Source of the DNA: Verrucomicrobiota bacterium
Lineage (GTDB): Bacteria; Verrucomicrobiota; Verrucomicrobiia; Opitutales; Opitutaceae
Reading direction: 5' to 3'
Length of the DNA stretch: 64,000 bases
Assembly (NCBI GenBank): GCA_023428905.1
Contig: JAEYWP010000007.1
Coordinates: forward strand, 310,001-374,000
Of this stretch, positions 45,851-54,673 are shown one piece after another. The notes beneath the pieces are model-generated. The model saw only the letters and a program-made list of their open reading frames with translations. It had not been told where the DNA came from and did no database searches. The position numbers and the translations under genes were made by a program. The stretch's first letter is position 1, and each line of letters opens with the position of its first letter.

Positions 45851-46537
45851 TTAGACGGATTCCGGACGGGTGTGCCGCAGCGCCTCGACGCGGGCAAATT
45901 CCTCGAGGTCGTGCCCGTGGTGACGGGCCGATTGCACGAGCAGTTCGACGTGGTTGATCGTCCGTTCGAGCCGACCGCGGAGGTGGGCCAGGCGCCGGTT
46001 GAAGTAGTTGTACGGGAGCAGGCAGAGAATCGCGATCCCGAGGCCGCAGGCGGTGGCGATCAGCGCCTCGGCGATGCCACCGCTGACTTTGACCGCGGCG
46101 AGTTCCTCGCTGCCGACGAAGTTAAAGGAGTGCATGATGCCGGTGACCGTGCCGAGCAGGCCGAGCAGCGGAGCGAGCGTAATGAAGGTGCCCAGGGTCC
46201 AGAGGCGTTTTTCGGCGTGCTCCAGCTCATCGGTGGCCCGCAGCTGCATTGCGCCGAGCAGCGAGGAGTGGGCGTGGACGAGCCCCTCGCGCACGGTCGC
46301 GAGGAGCGGATCACCGCTGGCCGTGGCGCAGGCGCGCTCGGCGTCGCGGAAGCGGCCGTCGGAAAGGGCGCGAAAAACATGCTCCAGCGCCTCGGGCCGG
46401 TGGCGTCGCCGCAGCCCCCACCACCACAGCGAGCGCTCCACCACGACGGCGAGCGCGGCAAGAAAACACGCGAGGATCGGCCACATGATCGGGCCGCCGC
46501 GCACGAAAAAGTCCACCACCAGGTTTGCGAGGATCAC
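45851..46537 (-). CDS. exbB: ExbB/TolQ/MotA-family proton channel
   Basis: A 228-residue inner-membrane protein with the three-helix MotA/TolQ/ExbB pattern: VRGGPIMWPILACFLAALAV, TLAPLLGLLGTVTGIMHSFN and IATACGLGIAILCLLPYNYF. The Gly-rich second helix and the Thr in LLGTVTG are functional positions. It channels protons for TonB energisation. exbD follows after 7 bases, tonB precedes it at 12 bases. Confidence 0.94.
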   Translation of the reverse strand: MILANLVVDFFVRGGPIMWPILACFLAALAVVVERSLWWWGLRRRHRPEALEHVFRALSDGRFRDAERACATASGDPLLATVREGLVHAHSSLLGAMQLRATDELEHAEKRLWTLGTFITLAPLLGLLGTVTGIMHSFNFVGSEELAAVKVSGGIAEALIATACGLGIAILCLLPYNYFNRRLAHLRGRLERTINHVELLVQSARHHGHDLEEFARVEALRHTRPESV

Positions 46538-46549
46538 GGGAGAAAAGGG

Positions 46550-47308
46550 CTACTTTTTGAGCCGGAAGCGGATCGCGACATCAAACACCCGCACGGGGCC
46601 GGGGCGGAACTGCCAGCGCTCCTGCACCGTACGCACCGCGGCCTCATTGAGCAGCGGCCAGACGCAGGGCTGGGCGGCCTCGGCGGCGATCACACGCCCG
46701 GCGCTGTCGACGGTCAGGCGGACGCCCACCACTCCCTCCTGGCCCTGGCGCGAGGCGCGGGGCGGGTAGGGTGGCGCGGGTTGGCGGCCGTCGCCCTGGC
46801 CAAAGACCAGGGTTTGCGCCCCGACGCCGCCGCGGTTCGCGGTCTCCGCCACCGTCGCACCGCGGCGGCGATGCGATGCTTCGGAAAACGAGACCACACG
46901 CACGGGCCCGGCGGTCGGAACCGCAAAGGCGACACCCGGGCCGGGCTCCGCCACCGCCACTGGTGAAGGAACGGTGGAAGGCTGGCTGCCGGAGTCGGGC
47001 AGGCCAGAAAGGTCAGACAGGGCGGACACCGGTTCCTCGACCGGCTGATGGGTCAGCGCGACGGCGAGGGGTTCCGCACGCAGCGGCGGCGGCTCCGATC
47101 GCGGCGCAGTGGGGCGGGCGTAGGCGAGCAGCGAGCCGGCGACGCCCACCGACGCGCAGCAGGTCCAGAGGACCAGCGTGGCGACCGCAACTCCCGACAC
47201 CTCGCGTCGGACCGCCGCGGATACAGACATACGGGAGCGCGCGGCGTCGGCTGCAGGAACAGCGGTGCTGGCGATCCGGACTGGCGGAGGCAGGGTCTGC
47301 AGGCTCAT
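46550..47308 (-). CDS. tonB: TonB-family energy transducer
   Basis: A 252-residue protein. It has a cytoplasmic start of about 35 residues, one helix (VAVATLVLWTCCASVGVAGS), a Pro/Val-rich spacer, and a TonB C-terminal domain (QEGVVGVRLTVDSAGRVIAA, NEAAVRTVQERWQFRPGPVR). It transmits the ExbBD energy to outer-membrane receptors. The first 30 residues are longer than usual. Its ATG overlaps the stop of the small Cys-containing gene by 4 bases. Together with exbB and exbD it forms a set dedicated to this receptor. Confidence 0.9.
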   Translation of the reverse strand: MSLQTLPPPVRIASTAVPAADAARSRMSVSAAVRREVSGVAVATLVLWTCCASVGVAGSLLAYARPTAPRSEPPPLRAEPLAVALTHQPVEEPVSALSDLSGLPDSGSQPSTVPSPVAVAEPGPGVAFAVPTAGPVRVVSFSEASHRRRGATVAETANRGGVGAQTLVFGQGDGRQPAPPYPPRASRQGQEGVVGVRLTVDSAGRVIAAEAAQPCVWPLLNEAAVRTVQERWQFRPGPVRVFDVAIRFRLKK

Positions 47309-47631
47309 GACGCGGTGCTCACGATGCGCTGGTTGCGGGCGACCTTGGCGAAGCCGGTCTCACTGTGGACCATCACACTGACCCGCGCGTCCGGACAAAA
47401 ACAGGCGAGGCGGCAGGCAAGGCACCACACCGGATGCTGTTCCGCCGCGACATCCACCGGGGCATGGAGGACCAGGCTGGGTGTTCCTTCAAAATGGCGC
47501 GGCGTACGGGCGTCGGTGACGAGGGGCAAACCGACATCGCGGGCGCATTCACCGGCAATCTCCGCCAGGTCGAGGGAGAGGCTGCGTTTGCCGGCGCGGA
47601 TTTCCGCAATGAGGAGGGGAGTGGCGGCCAT
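47305..47631 (-). CDS. Small Cys-rich hypothetical protein of the iron operon
   Basis: A 108-residue protein. The sequence HPVWCLACRLACFCPDARVS has four Cys (CxxC, then CxC) and may bind metal or a cluster. The N-terminus is hydrophilic. It has no signal peptide. It sits between the hydroxylase and tonB, overlapping tonB by 4 bases and lying 3 bases after the hydroxylase stop, so it belongs to the operon. Function unknown; an iron or redox role is only suggested by the Cys and the neighbours. Confidence 0.7.
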   Translation of the reverse strand: MAATPLLIAEIRAGKRSLSLDLAEIAGECARDVGLPLVTDARTPRHFEGTPSLVLHAPVDVAAEQHPVWCLACRLACFCPDARVSVMVHSETGFAKVARNQRIVSTAS

Positions 47632-47634
47632 GGG

Positions 47635-48315
47635 TCAGACCTCCGCCCACTGGCGGAGGAGGTTATGGTAGACGCCGGCAAGCTGCACCGTCGACGGATG
47701 GTCGGGGTGGTCGCCGGAGATGCGCTGGATGCCGAGGTCGAGGTCGAAGAGGAGGCTGCGCCGGCCGTCGTCGCGGACCATGCTCTGCAGCCAGAAGAAA
47801 GAGCAGAGGCGTTCCCCCCGCGTCACCGGTGTGACGTGGTGAAGGCTGGTGGCGGGGTAAAGGATGAGATGCCCGGCCGGGAGCTTCACCCGCTTTGCCC
47901 CGTAAGTATCCTCGATCACCAGTTCGCCGCCGTCGTAGTCCTCGGGAGCAGTGAGGAAAAGGGTGCACGACAGGTCGGTGCGGATACGTTGGCCGGAGCC
48001 GGGAATCTGGCGGATGGAGCCATCTACGTGGGTGCCGAACTGCTGTCCGCCGGTGTAACGATTAAACATCGGCGGCAGGATGTGCAGCGGCAGCGCGGCG
48101 GCGAAAAACAGCGGGCTGCGGGAGAGCGCCTCCAGGATCATGGCGCCGACCTTCTGGGCGGCGGGGTGGGTGGCCTGGATCTGCAGGTTGTCCTTCACCC
48201 GCGCTCCCTGGTGCCCGGCGGTCACACGACCGTCCACCCACTCGGCGGCGAGCAGGAGCTGCCTGGCCTCGAGAACCTGCGGGGCGGTGAGAACGCCGGG
48301 AATCTCCAGGATCAT
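47635..48315 (-). CDS. PKHD-type 2OG-Fe(II) hydroxylase (PiuC-like)
   Basis: A 226-residue cytoplasmic protein. MILEIPGVLTAPQVLEARQL starts it; the iron ligands are in FGTHVDGSIRQIP (HxD) and SLHHVTPVTRGERLCSFFW (distal His), the latter also holding the Arg for 2-oxoglutarate. PiuC-type genes lie next to TonB siderophore receptors in many Proteobacteria. The start is the ATG at 48315, 4 bases after the receptor stop. Substrate unknown. Confidence 0.92.
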   Translation of the reverse strand: MILEIPGVLTAPQVLEARQLLLAAEWVDGRVTAGHQGARVKDNLQIQATHPAAQKVGAMILEALSRSPLFFAAALPLHILPPMFNRYTGGQQFGTHVDGSIRQIPGSGQRIRTDLSCTLFLTAPEDYDGGELVIEDTYGAKRVKLPAGHLILYPATSLHHVTPVTRGERLCSFFWLQSMVRDDGRRSLLFDLDLGIQRISGDHPDHPSTVQLAGVYHNLLRQWAEV

Positions 48316-48319
48316 GAGA

Positions 48320-50536
48320 TCAAAACTGGAAGTTGGCGGTGAGGATGGCCTGTCGCCCCGGGCCGGGAATGAAATGGCCGCCGCCCACACGATCGACGTA
48401 GTCGCGATCGGCGAGGTTGGTGACATTGAGGCGGAGGCTCAGGCTCTCGTTCACCTGGTAGGAAGCCATGGCCTGGAAGAGCCAGTAGCTCGGCACCTCG
48501 GCGGTGTTGGTGGCATTGCGGTACACCGCATCCATGTACTGCGCGCCGCCTCCCACCGTGAGGGACCGGCTGATGTCGTAGCTCGTCCAGAGGGTGAAGG
48601 AGTGCTCCGGCGTGAGGGTGAGGTCGTTGCCGGTCTCGCCTGCGGTATTGGAGCGGCGGATATCGCTGGTCATGTAGGCATAACCGCCGAACGCGTTCCA
48701 GCGCGGCGTGATCCGGCCGGAGACACCGAGTTCGACGCCTTCCACGCGCTGTTCGCCCTGGAGCACGGTGGCAGGGTCGCCCGGGTTGATCCCGGCGGTG
48801 CGAGCATTGGTCTTTTCCGTGCGGAAGAGGGCGGCGCTGAGGGAGAGACCGCGATCGGTCAAATCCCACTTTGTCCCCACCTCGATGGTGCGTGAGGTCT
48901 CGGGTTCAAGGAGTGCGGTGGTCGCGGTGAGGGCGAGACCCTCAGCGGAAGGGTTGAAAGAGTCGCCGTAGCCGGCGTAGATCGAGCCACTCTCCACCGG
49001 TTTGTAGACCAAGCCTGCCTTCCAGCTGACCTTGTCGTCCTTGCGGCGGAAAGGCGTGGGCGTGCCGTCGGCCGCCACCGCTGCGTAGTCTACCTCGAAC
49101 TCGTCCCACCGCGCGCCCACCGTGGCCTGCCACTGGGGGCTCAGGGTCATCGTATCAAAAAGGTAAATACCGAGGGAGTCGGCGGTGACATCGGTGTAGG
49201 CTCCGTTGCGAGCGATCGCCTCCGTGTAGGGGTCGTCCGGATTCGGGCGGTAGAGGTCGGTGCTCGGCGAATTCGGGCCGGTGGCGACGCGGGTGCGGTT
49301 GGTCTGCTCCTCCCGTGACACCTCGAGGCCGGTGGCGATCTCATGCGACACCGCCCCGGTCTCGAGCGAGGCGCTCAGGTTGGTGTGGTTGGCGAGGATG
49401 GAGTCCTCCTGGTCCCGCGATTTCCAGTCATTGCGACGGATGTCCGTGCTCGCGTTGCTGAGGAAACGCGGCGCGGTGATGATCGAGTCCCGGTCGGTAC
49501 GGCCGTAACGGGTGGTGTTGCGCAGGCCGATCCGCTCGGTGAGGTCGTGGTCGACCTGGGCGGTGAGCACGTCGATCTTCACCTTTTCAAAATCGCGATC
49601 GCGCAGGCCGTACCAGTTGCGGGAGGATACCGGGGCGGCCTGGTTGGCGTAGGCGGCGAGCGGGACATGGGCCGCCGGCACCCAGGGGATGCCGTAGTCG
49701 GGCACATTGTCCTGCTCCATGTGGAGGTAACTGAGGGTCAGCCGGGTGGGTCGGCCCAAGCCCAGGGCGAAGGAGGGGGCGACCGCCCAGCTTTGATTTT
49801 CCACGCGTTCGCGGCCCGGGACATCGGCGTCCTGCCACATTGCGTTGAGCCGGAAGGCGGCGCCCAGATCGCGCAGGTTGAGGGGTTCGTTCACGTCAAC
49901 CGTCGCGCGTTCGAAACTGTCGGTGCCGAGACCCGCCGTGCCGGTCCGGAAAGCGGTGGCCTGAGGCGTTTTGCTGACCAGGTTGATGGAGCCGCCAGTG
50001 GACCCGCGCCCTGTCTGGGTGGAGCCGGGGCCCTTGGTCACTTCGACCTGCTCGAGGTTGAAGGAGTCGCGCGAGTAACCTCCGGTGTCGCGCACGCCAT
50101 CGAGGAAAAGATCGGTGCGAGCGCTGAAGCCGCGAACCGTCATCTGATCACCGGCGGGAGTGCCGCCTTCGCCCGCCTGGAAGGTGATGCCCGGGGTGTT
50201 GCGAAGCACATCGCGCAGCGTGGTGGCTCCCTGCTGCTGGAAAACCTCCTTGGTGATCACGGTGATCGTCTGAGGCGTGTCCCGCAGCGGAGCGGTCGAC
50301 TTGGGGGAGGAAATCGCGGGTGCCTGCTGTTCTTCCACGACCACATCGGGGAGGTTTTCGGCGCGGGTACCTGAACCGCTGGCGTCGAGGGGCTGGCTTT
50401 GCCCCTGCAGGGTGCCGGCAACCAACAGCGGTGAAACCCAGACCAGACCCAGGGGCGAGCGCAGCGAACGGTCACCGGAGGTGGAGGCGCGGGACGGTTT
50501 CGAGGTGGGCACGGCGAGATCAGGTGATAGACGCAT
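48320..50536 (-). CDS. Catecholate-type TonB-dependent siderophore receptor
   Basis: A 738-residue outer-membrane receptor. After a signal-like start (LGLVWVSPLLVAGTLQGQSQ) comes the plug: PLRDTPQTITVITKEVFQQQ, RGFSARTDLFLDGVRDTG and VEVTKGPGSTQTGRGSTGG, typical of Fiu/CirA-like siderophore receptors. The barrel ends in FQF, with the terminal Phe. It is the first gene of the eight-gene operon (receptor, hydroxylase, small protein, tonB, exbB, exbD, coiled coil, PepSY). The N-terminus is about 20 residues longer than typical before the hydrophobic part, so a later start could apply. Confidence 0.92.
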   Translation of the reverse strand: MRLSPDLAVPTSKPSRASTSGDRSLRSPLGLVWVSPLLVAGTLQGQSQPLDASGSGTRAENLPDVVVEEQQAPAISSPKSTAPLRDTPQTITVITKEVFQQQGATTLRDVLRNTPGITFQAGEGGTPAGDQMTVRGFSARTDLFLDGVRDTGGYSRDSFNLEQVEVTKGPGSTQTGRGSTGGSINLVSKTPQATAFRTGTAGLGTDSFERATVDVNEPLNLRDLGAAFRLNAMWQDADVPGRERVENQSWAVAPSFALGLGRPTRLTLSYLHMEQDNVPDYGIPWVPAAHVPLAAYANQAAPVSSRNWYGLRDRDFEKVKIDVLTAQVDHDLTERIGLRNTTRYGRTDRDSIITAPRFLSNASTDIRRNDWKSRDQEDSILANHTNLSASLETGAVSHEIATGLEVSREEQTNRTRVATGPNSPSTDLYRPNPDDPYTEAIARNGAYTDVTADSLGIYLFDTMTLSPQWQATVGARWDEFEVDYAAVAADGTPTPFRRKDDKVSWKAGLVYKPVESGSIYAGYGDSFNPSAEGLALTATTALLEPETSRTIEVGTKWDLTDRGLSLSAALFRTEKTNARTAGINPGDPATVLQGEQRVEGVELGVSGRITPRWNAFGGYAYMTSDIRRSNTAGETGNDLTLTPEHSFTLWTSYDISRSLTVGGGAQYMDAVYRNATNTAEVPSYWLFQAMASYQVNESLSLRLNVTNLADRDYVDRVGGGHFIPGPGRQAILTANFQF

Positions 50537-50575
50537 CGCCCGGGAGACTGAGACTCTGTCGCGACTAGGGTCAAG

Positions 50576-50594
50576 TAATATGATACTGAATCTC
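50576..50594 (-). promoter_or_regulatory. Candidate Fur box in front of the iron operon
   Basis: The 19 bases, read on the minus strand as GAGATTCAGTATCATATTA, match the E. coli Fur consensus at 11 of 19 positions by my alignment. It lies 40 bases in front of the receptor start, where a Fur repressor would be expected. The match is modest and no -35/-10 pair was confirmed. Confidence 0.35.
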
Positions 50595-50652
50595 AGGATT
50601 GAGAGAATTTTGCGTTCGCGCTGGTGGCCCCAGCTGGCAGGCTGACCGTTTT

Positions 50653-51909
50653 ATGGAACGAGAACTTCCCCCGGTTTTTAAGGTATTACCCCAAGAGACT
50701 CAGGCGCTTATCCACGAAGCGCTCCGGCTGGGCATGAGCCAGCAGTCGTATCAGGGCGCAGAGGCCGCCGCCGCGTGCGACAAAGCCCTGGAATCAGCCC
50801 GCATGGTCGCCCCATCCTCGCCCGAGCTGACGCGCGCGATCGCCGGTCTACTGTTGCTCAAGAGTCAGATCCTCGAGCGTGAGGGACAAAATCCGCGCCT
50901 GCAGGACGCCCTGACCGGTTATGAAAAGGCGATCGAGGAGCTCGGTCGCCTCGAAGCGAGCGAGGCGGTCACGCGTGAGATCGCAGTGGCGTGGATGAAC
51001 CGTGGCAACGTGCTCCAGCGGATGGGTGAACCCAACGCGCTTCAGGAGGCGCTCAAGAGCTACGACACCACAATCGAAAAGCTGCAGAGCCAGATCGAGA
51101 GCGACGTCATGGCCCGCAATACGGTGGGTGCAGCCCTGCTCAACCGTGGCACGGCGCTCCAGCGCTTGAATACACAGGAGGGGCACGCCCTGGCGGTCCG
51201 CGCTTACGAGCAGGCGATCGAGGTGTTCCGCATCCGTCCGGAGGGCTATGAGGAACATTTCGGCCGACTCAGCGCGGGAGCCCTGCTCAACCGGGGAGGC
51301 GCGCTGCTGGCTGCCTTCGGCGCGTCCCGCGCCCCCGAGGCGCTGCTCGGCTGCAACGAGGTGCTCAAGGCCCTGAAGGAGGGCGAGGAACGCGATCTGG
51401 CCGCCGCCGACCTTTCGATGCGCGCCCGCCGGCTCGCCTGTGAAGGGCTGGGGGTGCTGCTCCAGGCCACGGCCCAACTCGCCACGCCGGAACGTCCGGG
51501 TTGGATCTCCGAGGCAACGGACCATGCCGAACACGCGCTCCAGCTTGCCCAAACCTGGGAGCACAAGGGTGTGCTGGGCTTCCGCCCCGTCGTACCCTGG
51601 TTCCTTCACTACGGCGCGGCGGTGTATTCGCACCACCAGCCACAGTTCCTCAGTGAGTTCCTGGTGGATACGCTGGACGGCGCCTCGACTCCCGCGCCCT
51701 GGAAATCGGCCCCGCAGCTGAAACAGATCGCGCTGCAGTCGATCCAGCGCGTGCGGCAGCATCTCGGCTCCGAGCTGTTCCGCGACCTCAAGGGACCCGA
51801 TGCGGAGAAACTCAACGAGGTGATCACCGACCTGCAGCAGGCGGAGGCGCGTCTGAACGCGACCCCGCCTCCCGCCGCTCCCCCGACCACCCAGGCGACC
51901 ACGGCCTGA
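50653..51909 (+). CDS. TPR-repeat protein, hypothetical
   Basis: A 418-residue protein without signal peptide. From about 40 to 280 it is built of helical pairs like GYEKAIEELGRLEASEAVTR, SYDTTIEKLQSQIESDVMA and AYEQAIEVFRIRPEGYEEHF, the pattern of tetratricopeptide repeats; AWMNRGNVLQRMGEP and ALLNRGTALQRLNTQ are repeated seams. The C-terminus is Pro/Thr-rich. It begins 116 bases behind the divergent siderophore receptor. Likely a protein-protein scaffold; the partner is unknown. Confidence 0.78.
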   Translation: MERELPPVFKVLPQETQALIHEALRLGMSQQSYQGAEAAAACDKALESARMVAPSSPELTRAIAGLLLLKSQILEREGQNPRLQDALTGYEKAIEELGRLEASEAVTREIAVAWMNRGNVLQRMGEPNALQEALKSYDTTIEKLQSQIESDVMARNTVGAALLNRGTALQRLNTQEGHALAVRAYEQAIEVFRIRPEGYEEHFGRLSAGALLNRGGALLAAFGASRAPEALLGCNEVLKALKEGEERDLAAADLSMRARRLACEGLGVLLQATAQLATPERPGWISEATDHAEHALQLAQTWEHKGVLGFRPVVPWFLHYGAAVYSHHQPQFLSEFLVDTLDGASTPAPWKSAPQLKQIALQSIQRVRQHLGSELFRDLKGPDAEKLNEVITDLQQAEARLNATPPPAAPPTTQATTA

Positions 51910-51964
51910 TCCGTCCACCCGTCCGTTGACGTGCGTCCGGGCGGGTGCCAGATCTGACCTTCCT

Positions 51965-53050
51965 ATGACAGAGTCTCTCACCATCAATCTGGGCGAGCGC
52001 AGTTATCCTTTGCACTTTGCGAAGGACCTCACGGTCGACGTGCGAGCGCACGTCGACGCCCTGAGGGCAGAGGGGCGCAAACTTGGGGTGGTGACGGATC
52101 GCCGGCTGCTGGAGTATCAGCCACAGGCTTTCGCCGCGATGTTCGGCGACGTGCCGCGCTTCGCGGTCGAGCCAGGCGAGGAAAGCAAGTCCCTCGCGAG
52201 CCTGGGTCGGGTGCTGGATTTTCTGGCGGAGCAGCGGATCGACCGCACGGGGCTCGTGTTCGCTGTCGGCGGGGGCGTGATTGGCGACCTGGTCGGCTTT
52301 GCCGCTGCGTCGTACCTCCGGGGCGTCGATTTTATCCAGATCCCCACCACGCTGCTCGCGATGGTCGACAGTTCGGTCGGTGGGAAAACCGGCATCAATC
52401 TCAAGGCCGGCAAAAACCTGGTTGGCGCCTTTCACCAACCCAAGGCCGTTTACCTGGCGATGTCGCTGCTGGGAACCCTGCCGAAGCGCGAGTTTGCCGC
52501 GGGCATGGGCGAGGTCATCAAGTATGGACTTCTTGGAGACGCAGCACTTCTTGCCCGCCTCGAGGCGACGCCCCTTTCCGTTTCCAGTCCTGACCTCGCC
52601 GCGGTGATCCGGACCTGCTGCGCGCTGAAGGCCCGCATCGTCGAGGCGGATGAACGTGAGCTGGCGAAGGAGGGCGGTCGCGCCCTGCTCAACCTGGGCC
52701 ACACCTTCGGTCATGCCATCGAGCAGGTGACCGAATACGGTTCCTACCTCCACGGTGAGGCGGTTGCGATCGGGCTCGCGGCGGCCGCCCGGCTTTCGGT
52801 CAAGCTGGGCATGATCGGGCGTTCCGACGTGGATCGGGTGGAACGCGTGCTGACCCAACACCTGCTCCCGGTACGGCTGCGCACCGCGCTGCCCCTCGCC
52901 GCGTTGATGGCCGCCACGACCCGGGATAAAAAGGTGCGCGGCGGCATGCCCCGCTTTGTCGTCCTGAAGTCACTCGGCGAGGCTGTCACCCTGTCCGGCA
53001 TCGAGGCGGGCCTGGTTGAAAGCGCCTTTCGCGAGGTGGGTGCGAGCTAG
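51965..53050 (+). CDS. aroB: 3-dehydroquinate synthase
   Basis: A 361-residue enzyme of the shikimate pathway, converting DAHP to 3-dehydroquinate with NAD and a divalent metal. Motifs: FAVGGGVIGDLVGFAAASYL, IPTTLLAMVDSSVGGKTGIN, GEVIKYGLLGD and the metal ligands in NLGHTFGHAIE and YLHGEAVAIGL. Start at 51965 gives MTESLTINLGERSYPLHF; the open frame begins at 51926. It follows the TPR gene by 55 bases. Confidence 0.96.
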   Translation: MTESLTINLGERSYPLHFAKDLTVDVRAHVDALRAEGRKLGVVTDRRLLEYQPQAFAAMFGDVPRFAVEPGEESKSLASLGRVLDFLAEQRIDRTGLVFAVGGGVIGDLVGFAAASYLRGVDFIQIPTTLLAMVDSSVGGKTGINLKAGKNLVGAFHQPKAVYLAMSLLGTLPKREFAAGMGEVIKYGLLGDAALLARLEATPLSVSSPDLAAVIRTCCALKARIVEADERELAKEGGRALLNLGHTFGHAIEQVTEYGSYLHGEAVAIGLAAAARLSVKLGMIGRSDVDRVERVLTQHLLPVRLRTALPLAALMAATTRDKKVRGGMPRFVVLKSLGEAVTLSGIEAGLVESAFREVGAS

Positions 53051-53197
53051 TTCCCCGGGCGCCGCGTTGCGCCGCATGCCTTGGCGAGCCCGGCGCGCGC
53101 CAAGGAAAAAGATTTAAGCCCGCCGGAGATCTGTTTGGCTGCAGGCGCGCCCACCGGCGCCCGCCCAGGCGGCGTTCTCCAACCCCCACAACCATCC

Positions 53198-53863
53198 ATG
53201 TCGGCGATCGACGAAGGCATCGTCCGCGAATACTTCGAGCAAAACGGCTTCCTTGTCCGCCAGGTGCGCAAGTACGAGGTGCAGGCGCGCAAGAAGACCG
53301 GCGACGAGGAGATCGACCTGCTGGTGTACAACCCGTCGTACCAACGCGGCGCGCGAAAGCCGGAGTTCTTTCTCTTTTCGAGCGAGCTCGCCTTCATTCA
53401 CCGTGCGATCATCTCGGTGAAACCCTGGCACACCGGTCGCTTCACCCCGGGCACACTCAAGTCGAGCCCCGAGATCTTTCGTTTTCTCGAGGAAAACGTG
53501 CTGCGCGAGGTGACACGGTTTTTCCCGAAGGATACGGAGGACGACCCCGGCGCGGGGGAGATCGGGGACATGACCAAAATCCTCGTCCTGCCGAGCCTTC
53601 CCACTGCGGAGCCCTTTCGCACCCAGAGTGTCGAGATGCTAAAGGAGCGCGGGGTCGATGCGATCATCTCCTTCCGGGCCATGCTTCTCGACATCATCGA
53701 CAAGATAGAGCCCAACCGGAACTACGGGAAGAGCGACACCCTCCAGGTGATTCGCATCTTGAAGAATTACGACCTCCTCAAGGAGGCGCAGCTTGAGATG
53801 TTCATGGACCGCACCGGTGCCGCCAGCAGATCCGCCGCCCGGCCGGGTCGGCCGCCGTCCTGA
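53198..53863 (+). CDS. Conserved-looking hypothetical protein, possible PD-(D/E)XK fold
   Basis: A 221-residue protein, MSAIDEGIVREYFEQNGFLV onwards. GDEEIDLLVYNP and AIISVKPWHTGRFT have the spacing of a PD-(D/E)XK-like nuclease core (EEIDLLV acidic, then a Lys in SVK), though the usual (D/E)XK is replaced by SVK. Later segments, LVLPSLPTAEPFRTQSVEML and DIIDKIEPNRNYGKSDTLQV, look like conserved helices. I do not recognise the family. It lies between aroB and lpxA, 51 bases before the latter. Confidence 0.6.
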   Translation: MSAIDEGIVREYFEQNGFLVRQVRKYEVQARKKTGDEEIDLLVYNPSYQRGARKPEFFLFSSELAFIHRAIISVKPWHTGRFTPGTLKSSPEIFRFLEENVLREVTRFFPKDTEDDPGAGEIGDMTKILVLPSLPTAEPFRTQSVEMLKERGVDAIISFRAMLLDIIDKIEPNRNYGKSDTLQVIRILKNYDLLKEAQLEMFMDRTGAASRSAARPGRPPS

Positions 53864-53914
53864 CCTGTCTTTTCCGTTGCCGTCGAGACCCCGGCGGCAC
53901 GTTGTAGGAGGACC

Positions 53915-54673
53915 GTGGCACTTGTCATTCATCCGACCGCGATTGTGGAACCCGGCGCGCAACTCGGTTCCGACTGTGAGATCATGGCCTACGCGGTCGT
54001 GACCCGCCACGCCCGCCTGGGTGACCGGGTTCTGGTGTATCCGCACGCGGTGGTTGGCGGCGACCCGCAATTCCTGAAGTTCGACCGCGCGATCGACAGC
54101 GGGGTTCAGGTCGGCAACGGGTCGGTGATCCGTGAATACGCGACGGTGAATCGGTCGATTTACCCGGGCAAGGCAACCGTCTTGGGCGAGGGTTGCTTCC
54201 TCATGTCCGGCGCCCACCTCGCCCACGACTGTGCGGTGGGGAACCAGGTTGTCCTGGCCAACAACGCCTTGCTCGCCGGGCATGTCTCGGTTGGCGACTT
54301 CACCTTCGTGGGCGGTGGCGCCGCCGTGCACCAGTTCACGCGCATCGGCGAAAGTGCGATGGTGGGCGGCCTTTCCCGCATCACCCGTGACATTGCGCCG
54401 TTCCTGTTGGTGGCCGAACGGGATGAAGTCTCCGGCCTCAATCTGGTCGGCCTGAAGCGCCGCGGCTTTTCCCGGCAGGCGGTCCAGGAACTGAAGCTCG
54501 CCTTCCGCGCGGTCTTTGGCCCCGGGAACATCCGCCAGCTCGCCACCGCCGCCGCGGGCGACCCGCGGTACACGACCGGCGAGGCGCGGCGCTTCCTGGA
54601 GTTCTTCACGGGCGGCAAACGCAGCTTTGCCCGTCCGTCCCGCATCGAGCCCGAACGCGGAGACGCCGAGTGA
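53915..54673 (+). CDS. lpxA: Acyl-[ACP]--UDP-N-acetylglucosamine O-acyltransferase
   Basis: A 252-residue cytoplasmic enzyme, the first step of lipid A synthesis. The left-handed beta helix of hexapeptide repeats is visible from MALVIHPTAIVEPGAQLGSD to GVQVGNGSVIREYATVNRSI. The catalytic His is in HLAHDCAVGNQVVLANNALL (the AHDC His). GDFTFVGGGAAVHQFTRIGE follows. Start is GTG at 53915 with TAGGAGGA before it. It overlaps pdxA by 4 bases (GTGA), so they are coupled. Confidence 0.96.
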   Translation: MALVIHPTAIVEPGAQLGSDCEIMAYAVVTRHARLGDRVLVYPHAVVGGDPQFLKFDRAIDSGVQVGNGSVIREYATVNRSIYPGKATVLGEGCFLMSGAHLAHDCAVGNQVVLANNALLAGHVSVGDFTFVGGGAAVHQFTRIGESAMVGGLSRITRDIAPFLLVAERDEVSGLNLVGLKRRGFSRQAVQELKLAFRAVFGPGNIRQLATAAAGDPRYTTGEARRFLEFFTGGKRSFARPSRIEPERGDAE

